Origin: Eublepharis macularius | Taxonomy: Eukaryota; Chordata; Lepidosauria; Squamata; Eublepharidae | NCBI RefSeq assembly: GCF_028583425.1 | Contig: NC_072807.1 | Location: forward strand, 31,067,001-31,131,000 | DNA: 64,000 nucleotides | Reading direction: 5' to 3' | Made by a program: the position numbers and the translations under genes | Shown: positions 23,460 through 34,300 of the stretch, in pieces | Position numbering within the stretch: position 1 is the stretch's first letter | Layout of the letters: the number at the start of each line of letters is the position of its first letter | The notes under the pieces: generated by a model | The model's input: the letters and a program-made list of their open reading frames with translations, nothing else | What the model was told of the DNA's origin: nothing | Database searches by the model: none

Positions 23460-24410
23460 TTCTTTTTGTGGAATGGCCTGCCTGAGGAGGTCAGGAAAGC
23501 CCCCACTCTCCTGGCTTTCTACAAATGATGCAAAACCAAATTATCCAGAAAGGCTTTTTACTCAGATAGGAGGGCTGTATTGTCAGGAGGGGTTCTCAGA
23601 TGCTTCGCTAATGAGTTAGGAACCATAGACTTCACCACTATGTTGCCTTACATATTATCTGTTGCTTTACATATGTACTCCTATGTACTACCTGTGCTTC
23701 ATGTTGTCTAATGTTAGCCCTAGGATTGCTTATGTTCTGTTTCAACATTTCTTCAACTCTGTATTGGATCTTTGCTAATGCTATGTAAACTTGTATTTAT
23801 TTACCCTATGACATTATGGAAATGTCCTTGATACCTATTGTACTACACAGCCCCATGGGGCAGAAGTGGTAAGCTGCAGTAATGCAGCCCAAGCTCTGCT
23901 CATGACCTGAGTTCGATCCTGGCAGAAGCCGGGTTCAGGTAGCCGGCTCAAGGTTGACCCAGCCTTCCATCCTTCCGAGGTTGGTAAAATGAGTACCCAG
24001 TTTTCTGGGTGTAAAGTGTAGATGACTGGGGAAACCAATGGCAAACCACCCCATAAAAAGTCTGCTAAGAAAACGTTGTGATGCAACGTCCCCGTGGGTC
24101 AGTAACGACCCTTTATCTTTTTACCTATTATCTTTTTTTACCTATTGTACTAATCTTACACTGGGTAATCCACCCTGAGTCTCAATGAAAAAGGCAGACT
24201 ATAAATCAGATGATCTGCTAATGAGTTAGGAACCATAGACCTCACCGCTATTGGATTCCTACTAATGCTATGTCTTTGTGAACTTGTATCTATTTACCCT
24301 ATGGCATTGCATATGGAAATGTTCCTGATATTGAATGTAGTAATCTCACACTGTGTAATCCACCTTGAGTCTCAGGAGAGGGCAGATTATAAATGGCATA
24401 AAATAAATAA
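23460..24410 (+). repeat. CR1/L2-like LINE ORF2 end and 3' UTR, interrupted by a SINE
   Basis: A plus frame near 23472 reads WNGLPEEVRKAPTLLAFY, matching the 'LWNSLPEEVR.AP.L..F' ending of CR1/L2 ORF2. The 3' UTR ('gcttcgctaatgagttagga' onward) is broken by a SINE at 23846-24139 and resumes at 24140. A second partial tail follows at 24212-24410. Confidence 0.7.
23846..24139 (+). repeat. Sauria-type SINE (tRNA head, BovB-like tail) with 13-bp target duplication
   Basis: The head 'ggggcagaagtggtaagctg' and a B-box-like GAGTTCGATCC are followed by 'ccatccttccgaggttggta', 'aaatgagtacccag' and 'gatgactggggaaac', ending 'gggtcagtaacgaccc', which I recognise as the BovB-shared 3' end of squamate SINEs. 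The exact duplication ACCTATTGTACTA lies at 23833-23845 and 24140-24152. A minus-strand relative is at 31413-31703. Confidence 0.8.
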
Positions 24411-24654
24411 AAATAAGTAAAATGACATCAATAAATAAATTGTTCTTTTTTTCTATTGTCTGTATGTTTTATAATCGTTTTAAAAAACTCTAATAAAAGT
24501 TAATAAAAACGCTTGGCTCTTTGTTTACTTCTTTAACCCACGTTCGTTCGTTCATCGCCTTATCAGGAGGACCAAACTTCTGCATCTTTCTTGCCCGGGC
24601 TCGCATGTCGGAGAGCCGAGCCTGGGCGATTCTCGGAATCCAGCCGCCTTCCCC

Positions 24655-24670
24655 GAAAGGGAAACCGAAA
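24655..24670 (+). promoter_or_regulatory. ISRE/IRF element upstream of B2M
   Basis: GAAAGGGAAACCGAAA holds three GAAA cores with exact 2-base spacers, the arrangement bound by IRF and ISGF3 proteins. It lies about 200 bases upstream of the B2M ATG. Mammalian B2M and MHC class I promoters are interferon-inducible through such an element, upstream of an SXY module, and the same order is seen here. Confidence 0.8.
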
Positions 24671-24744
24671 GCGCAAGGGCGGGCGCGCCTGATCTGGAAA
24701 GCCCCGCGGCCGCTCGCCTCCGCTGCCTGCCGATGAGCCTTCTG

Positions 24745-24789
24745 CCCGGCTACTCGTGACGAGGCGGCCTCCCGTGGTTGTGACTGGCC
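24745..24789 (+). promoter_or_regulatory. SXY-like module (X1-X2 and Y boxes) of B2M
   Basis: CCCGGCTACTCGTGACGA (24745-24762) resembles a joined X1 box (CCTAGCAACAGA type) and X2/CRE core (TGACG). After a 19-base gap comes TGACTGGCC (24781-24789), like a Y box (CTGATTGGC) but with CCAGT instead of CCAAT on the other strand. RFX, CREB/ATF and NF-Y with NLRC5 act on this module in MHC class I and B2M promoters. The X half and the spacing are convincing; the Y half is imperfect. Confidence 0.55.
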
Positions 24790-24870
24790 CGTAGATCCGA
24801 GTCTAGCCCTTCCCTTCGCTGGTCGGGGCATTTCGCGAGTCCGACGAGCTGGGAGCAAGGCGCTGCTGCG

Positions 24871-25277
24871 ATGGCGAAGGCAAAGGAGGCTCTCCTGTGG
24901 ACCGTTTTGCTTGCTTTCTGCGTACAAGTCCTGAACGCCGAAAATCGTAAGTCTTTTGCGCCCCGCTCCCCGGAGCTTCGGACTTTTTTTGCGGAGGGGA
25001 AGGGGCTGAAGTTTCGGGCGTGCCCGGATCCATCTAGGGGGCTCCGGCTTAATTGGCTAAAGGTCCTCGGGCGCACTCTCACGACCCGCTTGACGCGAGT
25101 TGTCTGTCCTTATCTATCTGGGTGGGAGAAGAAGAGCCAGAACCGGTAGGATGAGAATTGTTCGGATTAATTAGCACGGAGTAGAAGTAACTTTTGGCGT
25201 CGATCGAGCAAATGCCGGAGGCGAGTGGGCGTGGGAAAGGAGCTTCCTTTCGCTCTTCCTTTCTCTCCCCTTCCCCC

Positions 25278-25349
<72 letters not shown>

Positions 25350-28300
25350 TCCGCCCTCCTTCCCTCCCTCCCTCGGCAAGATGAATTGGGAAAGGACAGG
25401 AGGGCAGCAACAATAAACAGCAGTCTTGCAGAGTAGTAAGGTTTTCCTCTAGCACAGACTTTAGTGAACTAGACCCTGCGTCACCTGAACCCAGGCGGGT
25501 GCTGGCTGGTCCACAAAGGCTCTTATGCTGAAAGGAAAGCTTGTTTGAGATGTCTCAAGACTCCTGGTTGTTTGATGGGGAAATGGGATTTTTTTGGAGA
25601 CAGCAGTGGGAAAGGGCAGCCCAGATCTAAAACGAAGTAAGTTTTCCTAACAAAGGAGCCTCCTGTACAAAGTCAGATTCAAGTGTGGCGACTCCGTAGG
25701 GTTTTCAACGACAGTGACAAACAGAGGTGGCTTTCCTTGGCCTGTCTCTGCCTAACAAGCCTAGACTTTTAATTTTTTTAAATTTTATTGAATTTATATT
25801 TCGCTCTCCCTGCAAGCAGGCTCAGAGCGAATCACATAAAGTAATAAATACAGTAAAAACATGGTAGTATAAATTAAAAATCAGTCACTCAGTAAAACCT
25901 ATATAAAACAGTTGTGACCATATTGTACATCCCTCAGACGTAGAACAAATCCCTGGGGTAGGGTGGCCAGCTACCAGACTTCCTTGGTGGCTTCCTACAG
26001 GTTAGTTTTTGTATCATTTTATTTGTTTGTTTGTTGGATATCCAGCCCTCCCTGCAATTGAGCTCAAGGCGGGTCACAATATCATAAAACCATAATTTCA
26101 AAAGATATGTATACAATAAATACAACAAGTTACAGTTTAAAATCGTAAAACAATAAAATATCAATACATATTTTGGGTAGGCACAACATGTCTCATTAGA
26201 CAATGGATATTAATAATATATAATAATCATCATTAAAGATGTCATGATTAATTACTTCTACTTTGTTTCAACGTTTGGATTTATGCTGTTTTCAAATTTC
26301 TACAGCCCATACTTTGTTGTATTTATTCACTTAATATCCTAACTGTTCATTGTATAGACTTGCACTGTGAGTCTCAGTAAGAAAGGTAGACTATAAATAA
26401 ATTAAATGAAAATGAGTGCTAATCAAAGAGACTGCCAACAGAGACTGGAGTTGCTACATGGAGGAAGGCAATGCCAAACCATCTCTGTTCATCTCTTGCC
26501 TTGGAAAACCCCACGGTGCTGGAGTGAATTGGAACTTGAAAGCACACAATTATTATTAAAATGTTACAGCTCAAACATACTTTCAAGGTCATCAAGATTC
26601 TTCGCTCTAGGTATTAAGTGGGGAAAAAAGAAGGCAAGAGAGGCAAGAAACGTAGAATTTTCCCACCATAAACTTAAAAAAAAAAGTTTAGCATCTAGGC
26701 CAAAGAAGAACTTTGATTAATTTGAAGGCTTACTCATTTCTCAAAAACTTTTTTTAGTTGGTTCTAAACAATTATTCTTACCCTACTGTGATTTTTCCCC
26801 TGACAAACCAACAGCAACTTGTTATTTCTCTAGAAAATTTAGTGAGTACAACCACAGTATGAGGATGTTATACTACACCATTTTTTTAAAATAGTAGCTA
26901 TGACCAAAATACACATGACATATTTTTTATCTTTGAAAAGCTGTCAGGATGGTATGAAGGCGGGGTGTCAAAGAAAATTAACTTTACAAACTCCTGGTTG
27001 GGGAACAAGATGGACATAATGCATTAAAAACAGTTTCAGAGGGGGTATTTATGGTATGGAAAATGGTAGGGGGAGAGAAGAGTTACCTGGCACCATATCA
27101 GTCCATAATCCCCTTCTTCTCAGTTGCTTTTTAAAGCAAATCACATTTAATTAAGACTTTTATCAGTTTTTTAATGGTCTGTTTCCGTTTTATGGATAGT
27201 TTTATGCTGCTTATGTCCATTCTTTTGTTTTTAATGAACTTTTTAAAAAATATTGTGACTTAATTGAAAGCCGTCTTGAGCAGGACTCTGAAGAGGTGGT
27301 TTTAAAATATCCTAAATAAATACATAACGTCATGGGTTCAAGTGACAGAATTCCAACATTTTTTGTAGTTTGGCCCTTAGTTTTAGGAAAATAGAAGAAC
27401 ACAAGTGCAGGGGAAATTAATGGCGGTGGGGGGGGGGGAGCCTCGTCCCTCCCAAAGTTATTTCGGAAGGGAAGGATCAAACATTCCCCACAAGTAGAGT
27501 TGGCAGTGCATTGAAATACATGCACAGTCTCTGTGCCCAATTTCACCTGGTCCCGCACAATTGCTTTGGAGGGGGAGGAAAGGTTCAGCCTTGGTTCTCT
27601 CCCCTCTCCCCACATTTTCTGTTGGGAGATTTGCAGCTCTTGCTGGCTTTACTTCCCCTGTAGAATCAGCCCCTCCTCTGGACTAGTGTCCGCACATGCT
27701 GCCCTTTGATACCTGTGACGTTCGTTCCCTGACTGCAGAGGGAAGCACTACAAACGAGAGTCAACTCATGCCTGAGATGCCATTAGTGGGTCATTTTAAC
27801 AGTACGCTTGCAGTACTTTATGCTGCAGACGCAGAGGACCCCTTCCTATCCCCCGCAGCCCCTGATCAGAGAGCCAAGCTACAAGTGATGCCTGACACAG
27901 GTTGGACACTTGTCAGCTTCCCTCAAGTTTTGATGGGAAATGTAGGCATCCTGGTCTTGCAGCTGTAATGGAGAGCCAAGCTGTAAAACCAGGACACCTA
28001 CGTTTCCCATCAAAACTTGAGAGAAGCTGATAAGTGTCCAACCTGTGTCAGGCGTCCCTTGTAGCTTGGCTCTCAGTCCCAAGCATGTCCACTCTGCTGG
28101 GAATACTTAGAAATTTAGACAGCCAGTTCGGCGTAGTGGTTAAGAGCGGCAGGACTCTAATCTGGAGAACGGGGCTTGATTCCCTACTCCTCCTCTTAAA
28201 ATCAGCTGGGCGACCTTGAGTCAGTCACAGCTTCTCGGACCTCTTTCAGCCCCACCCACCTCACAGGGTGATTGTTGTGGGGATAATAATAATGCACTTT

Positions 28301-31300
28301 GTAAACCGCTCTGAGTGGGTGTTAAGTTGTCCTGAAGGGTAGTATAGAAATCAAATGTTGTTGTTATAGTGATACACAGGTAGCATTGCTGGGGTAAAGG
28401 GACATAGGGTCTGCAACAGCTGAGGAATGTTCCAGAAGCTGGGCGTGTCCACAGTTTGTCCAGGTTGTATACGCTCCTTGTGGCACCATGTTATTTCTAA
28501 TATAAGCAGTATGGGTTATAAGGAGAGGTCACCAATTATACTTGAAGCTGTGGGGGAGTGGATGGCTATCTTTCCACACACAAAAAAGTATGTCTTCGTG
28601 CTGCTTCCCACCCTTGGTTCCTTTGGGTTCCAAAGGCATAATTTGCTCTTGTAGATAAGAATTATAATCCCCTGGATAGGTGAGGATATTATTTTTACAG
28701 AGATAAATCAGGAAGCAGGGAAAGAGTTAAGCACATACCATGGGGGCTGCTCTTCTCAAAAACTGCAACCTCTAAAACTGCTTTTCATTTTAAAAATAAT
28801 AAAACTGAACTTTGTTTTGCCTATTAATGTGTAATGTATAGTTTACTGGCTTACCTCCAGGGAATTGCCATCACAGGTCTCTGCCTAGTTTTATTTTTGT
28901 AATAGCTGTGGACCTTGCTAGAGTAACAATATGTACTGGTGAAGAACGGCAGGACTCTAATCTTTATATTTATTTATTTATATTAGTCCACCCTCCCCGC
29001 CAGGCAGGCTCAGGGCGGAATACAACATTTCCTTTTACATACAATACAACTTAAACACTTAGCATTATATAAATAAAACATTAAAACACATTATACAATA
29101 AAACATTCTCCTCAGATGGCGACTATAAAATGACGATAAAATGCTGTGTTTCAACCAGGCCCATGTATAGGGTGGTGGACAGATCTTTTATGTGGCCAGC
29201 GGGGCCCAGCTTCGCCTACATCATATGCCTGGTGGAACATCTCTGTCTTACAGGCCTGGCGGAAGGATAACAAATCCTGCTGGGCCCTGGTGTCATCAGA
29301 CAGATAGTTCTGGAGAACCAGGTTTGATTCCCCGCTCCTCCTCTTGAAGCCAGTTGGGTGGCTCTTCCAGAGCTCTCTCAGCCACACCCACATCACAGGG
29401 TGATTGTTGTGCAGATAATAATGACGTACTTTGTAAACCGCTCTGAGTGGGTGTTAAGTTGTCCTGAAGGGTGGTATATAAATCAAATGTTACCATTATT
29501 ATTATATACCACCCTTCTGGACAGATTAGTGTCCCACTCAGAGCGGTGAACAAAGTCAGTGTTGTTATTATCCTCACAATGCAGCTCGGGAGCTGGGGCT
29601 GAGAGGAGCAGCTGACGCAAGGCCACGTGCTGAGCGCATGGCAACAGTGAGATTCAAACCAGTAGAGTGCAGATGACATCCCAACCAGTTAACTATGCTA
29701 CGGCAGTTCTCAGAGTAATGAATTAAACACAGTTATACTTCCTTTTCCCCTTCTGATCTTAGTTGACTGGAAGATAGGAAGGAGCCCTTTGACCACCTGT
29801 TGACCAGTGTGGAGTAACAGGACTAAGATATGGGATTCAAATCCCCACGCTACCTTGGAACCTGCTTGGGTGATCTTAGGCTGGTCACACACTCTCAGCC
29901 TAACCTACTTCACAAGGTTGTTGTGAGGATAATGTGGAGGAGGAGGATAACATTCAATTTATATACCACCCTTCAGGATGATTTAACACCCACTCAGAAT
30001 GGTTTACAAAGAATGTTGTTATTATCCCCACAACAAAACACCCTGTGAGGTGGGTGCGGCTAAGAGAGCTCTGAGAGAGCTGTGACTGACCCAAGGGCAC
30101 CCCGCTGGCTTCAAGTGGAGAAGGGAGGAATCAAACCTGGTTCTCCAGATTAGAGTCCTGTGCTCTTAACCACTACACCAAGCTGATGTAAGTTGCTTTG
30201 GGTCCCCTTTGGGTAGAAAGACAGGGTATGAAATAAATAAATAAATAAAATCTCTGGGGTGGGTGAGGTACATAGTAGAGCTTCTCCAGCTAAGTCTATG
30301 GATAAGCTTGTAGTACAGTGTTAGTTATTTTAAGGCTTTAATTTAAAGTTAAAGCAATATAAGGTTTTAACCATGCAACCTAAGCAGAGTTAACCTTCCT
30401 AACTCTTCAGCAGATTTAGAAGATGGTAGCTCAGTTTAGGACTGAACTGCCAGCACTATGAACTCCCCTTCCTCGAGCATGGTGCCTTTTCTGTTGCCAT
30501 CTCATTCCCCGAAGTGTTTACTTGACTCGTTGTGCTGCTGGGGCAGTTTTAATTGGGGCTCTCTGGGCTGGTTTTATAGTTGACTTTTATGAATGAAAAG
30601 TTGGGGAGAGGCAGTCCCTGGGGATTCCCCTCCACACCCTCCAATTTCCAGGATTCAAAGCTATCGAGGGCTTAAGGAGGCCCCCTAAGCAGTTCCAAAT
30701 CTGTGGATACGGTACTGTCTGTGGCTCAGTAGTAAACTAGTAAACTGCCTCCGCATTGAATCCCTAGCATCTCCAGTTAAAAGGATTAGGTAGTAGTTGA
30801 TAGGAAAGACCTCTGCCTGAGACCTGGAGAACTGCTGCCAGTCTTGAGTAGACAATACTGAGATCCAAACTACAAGTGATGCCTGACACTAGTTGGACAC
30901 TTGTCAGCTTCCCTCAAGTTTTGATGGGAAATGTAGGCAGCTTGGCGGAATGTTGGACAAGTGACAGTTGAAAAGTCCATTGGACAGCAGTCAGAGAGCC
31001 AAGCTGCAAGACCAGGACGCCTACATTTCCCATCAAAACTTGAGGGAAGCTGACAAGTGTCCAGCGAGTGTCAGGCGTCACTTGTAGTTTGGCTCTGACT
31101 TCGATGGAGCAAGGATCTGTTTCCGTATAAGGCTGTTTCATGTGTTCAGAGGAGGCTATTTCCCTCAATTCCCTCCCCCCCACACCCTCAGTTAACTCTG
31201 TAGTACTTGCAACGTTCCTTACCTCCTGCAGCATGTCAGTCTTCATCACTGAAGGGGAGATACTCCTTTGTTTAAAATTTTCAAGGTCACGTTTTCCTAT

Positions 31301-34300
31301 ATACTTGGGGAGTCTCTCAAGTATGCAGAAGCCCCTACCTTATCTGGGGGCAGGGTTGACCCGGATTTGCTATTTTCATAATTGGCTTGCTCCTCTCACT
31401 TTACTATTGGATATAAGGTAAAGGTAGTCCCCTGTGCAAGCACCGAATCATTACTGACCCATGGGCGGACATCGCATCACGACGTTTTCTTGGCAGACTT
31501 TTTGTTACAGGGTGGTTTGCCATTGCCTTCCCCAGTCATCTACACTTTACCTCCAGGAAACTGGGTACTCATTTTACCGACCTTGGAAGGATGGGTCAAA
31601 CTTGAGCCAGCTAGCTGAACCCAGCTTCCGCCAGGATCGAACTCAGATCGTGAGCAGAGCTTGGGCTGCAGTACTACAGCTTACCACTCTGTGCCACGGG
31701 GCTCCTTTACTATTGGGTACCGTAACAATTTTGTTAGTATTTATTTGTTGGCTGCCTTGAAAGTTCCTTGAGTTGAACGGTTAGGGTATAGGCTCTTTAT
31801 TTATTTATTTTTAAAAAATTAAAACAAAAATCATGCTCTTGCTGAGGCTTCTCTCTTCCATCCATGCAATTGTGATCACATCCATGCCTGCTGAGTGTCA
31901 TTCACCGCTCGCTGCCCAGGCACTGTGTCTTCTGCAGCCACTTTGGAAGTGCTATTTGTGGAGGAAAATTGTCCGATATGACCCAGCACACTGGAGGAGG
32001 ATCTATGGGGAAGGGGCTGCGGCTCGCTGGGAGAGCATCTGCGAGGCGTGCTGAAAGTGCCAGGTTCAATCGCACCATCTCTCGTTAAAAGGATCAGAGA
32101 GTTGGGAAGACCTCAGCACCTGAATAGACCAAGGTCTATGTTCCATATAGGGGTCAGTCTCTAGGTGATGAAATACAGCAGACAGATTCCTGGTTCATTG
32201 TAGCAATGAACAGGTTTTTGTTTAAATGACTTTTATTCAGAAATCAGTTCTTTCCATATTCCGATCCAAAGGTCTACTTAGAAGTAAGGTAAGCAACTAA
32301 GCAGTTCTAGCAGAAAGTTGACCAGAATGGCTACATAGGAAAAGGACATCACTTTTCTTACCCCTGTTCTTTCCCCCTCCCCATTTCCAAACAACCTAGT
32401 GTTGTTCTTTCTGTGTGAGAACATTATGCATATTTGTGCTATCAGGCTACAGGGAGAGAAGACATACCACAGTCAGGAAGAAGGCTTCAAACTGGTAAAC
32501 ACCCAGCCACCTGGGGACGTGTGAGAACTCACTGGAATGTTAGCAACAAGAAACGGAATTATATCTGGCAGTATAAAATGGAGTCACATTTGACAGAACA
32601 AATCATATACTTGAAAGCAGAAATATTGGCATGAATGAATGGGTACGGTCAGACATGACAATAGGGTAGCTTTGTGCATTCAGCTGTGCCACTCATCTTG
32701 TGTCTCCTGGCTTTTTCCATTGTGTACAGGAGAACCTCAGGTGCAGGTGTACACTCGTTTTCCTGTGGAGGTTGGCAAGGAGAACACCTTGCATTGCTAT
32801 GCTGATAAGTTCCACCCTCCCAAAATCAACATCACAATCCTGAAGAACGACCAGCCAATGGCGATTGAAAAAAACGACCTTTCTTTTCACAACGACTGGT
32901 CTTTCCATCTGCTGGCCTATACCAAGGAAGTTATAGATGGGAAGAGTACGTATAACTGCAAGGTGGAACACGAAACCTTAAAGGAACCCAAAATTGTCAA
33001 ATTTGGTGAGTTCTTTTCTTGGCACAACCTTGTTAATGTACCCTTTACTCTTGTCTCAGCTCTTGAGAAGCAGCGTAACAAAGCGGTCTCCTGGTTGATA
33101 GTGCTTCCTCCACCCACCCACCCCCCGCAAACCCTTGCATCCCACAAACAAAAGCACCAGGCATCTTTTAAAAATCGAATTACCCACATCGTTCCTCATT
33201 TGAACAGCTACCCAGAATAAAAAGCATACATACATAGGACAGTAGCATAAATAATGGTGAATTAAATGAAATCCATAGCTGCATGGTTATTGGGGCACCC
33301 TCATGGAGCAAAATAAATAAGTGACCACTGTTAACCAGTAGAAAAGAGCAAGAGTCCAGTAGCACCTATAAGACTAACAAAATTGTGGTAGAGTCTGAGT
33401 TTTTGTGAACCACACCTCACTTCTTCAGATACAGAGTCCAGTAGCACCAATCTGGCCAGCATGGGCAAGACCCAGGGATAAAAAGGGAGGTGTGGGGGTG
33501 AGGGGTAGAAAGGGAAGAGAGGAAGGCAAGCAGGTTGAGAAGGCACAGAGAAAGGAGAACTTAGGGGAAAAGCTGCAGCCTTGGGCAACATATGACAACC
33601 GGACCTGTAAATGCCTAGGGGAACTGACCCATAGCAGAGACAGCTCAGCCTGATCACGGGCAAAGCGGGTGGGCGAAGGGAACCTCCCTGCCACAGAGAT
33701 CTGTTTGGACTTCATTCCTGACAACAGAGGGGACCTCAATGAGCATCATTGAGTTTGGGTGGATCTCTGAAGCAACCATGGAAATAAATACATGCAGGTG
33801 CCCCGGTCATGTGTAGCTGGGTCCTAAAGATATAGCTTTTGCATTTCCTTATAAATACATTCGATGAAAGTCAAGTGATAAAAAGTGACGGCAAGGAAGT
33901 TATGTCATTTGTTTTCTGTTATTCCTGAAAAACCAATGACTGCTAGGTTTACCAGTCTCCAAGTGGTAGCTGGAGATCTCCTGGAATTACAAGAGATCTC
34001 CAGGTGACAGAGGTCAGTTCCCCTGGAGAAAATGGCCACTTTGGAGGGTGGACTCTATGGCATTATACCCAGTTGCAGTCTCTCCCCTCTCCTCCCAAAC
34101 CCTGCCCTTCCCCAGGCTCCACCCTCCAAATCTCCAGGAATTTCCCAACCTAGAACTGACAACCTTAATGACAGCCCTTCTGGGCTGATGAAACGAGAAT
34201 TGTCGCCATTGGTCATAGTTGTGTACCATTGGATGCTGCTGCACTATTACTCTTATACATCAGATCTATACTTGGAAGGGATACTGACACTGTTGTCTTC

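Larger units (their letters stand above)
24560..25100 (+). promoter_or_regulatory. CpG-island promoter of B2M
   Basis: A CpG-rich stretch spans about 300 bases before and 230 bases after the B2M start codon. It carries an interferon-response element (24655-24670) and an SXY-like module (24745-24789), listed separately. No clear TATA box was seen. Confidence 0.75.

Noticed and set aside
25167-25455. Several 60-94 codon frames rich in KERKKERK or FLSFFLSF
   Set aside because: They are translations of the (CTTT)n microsatellite.
32639-33220. Immunoglobulin-domain frame first considered as an MHC class II chain
   Set aside because: The sequence (NDWSFHLL, KIVKF, signal exon 7.8 kb upstream) is beta-2-microglobulin, and its neighbours agree.
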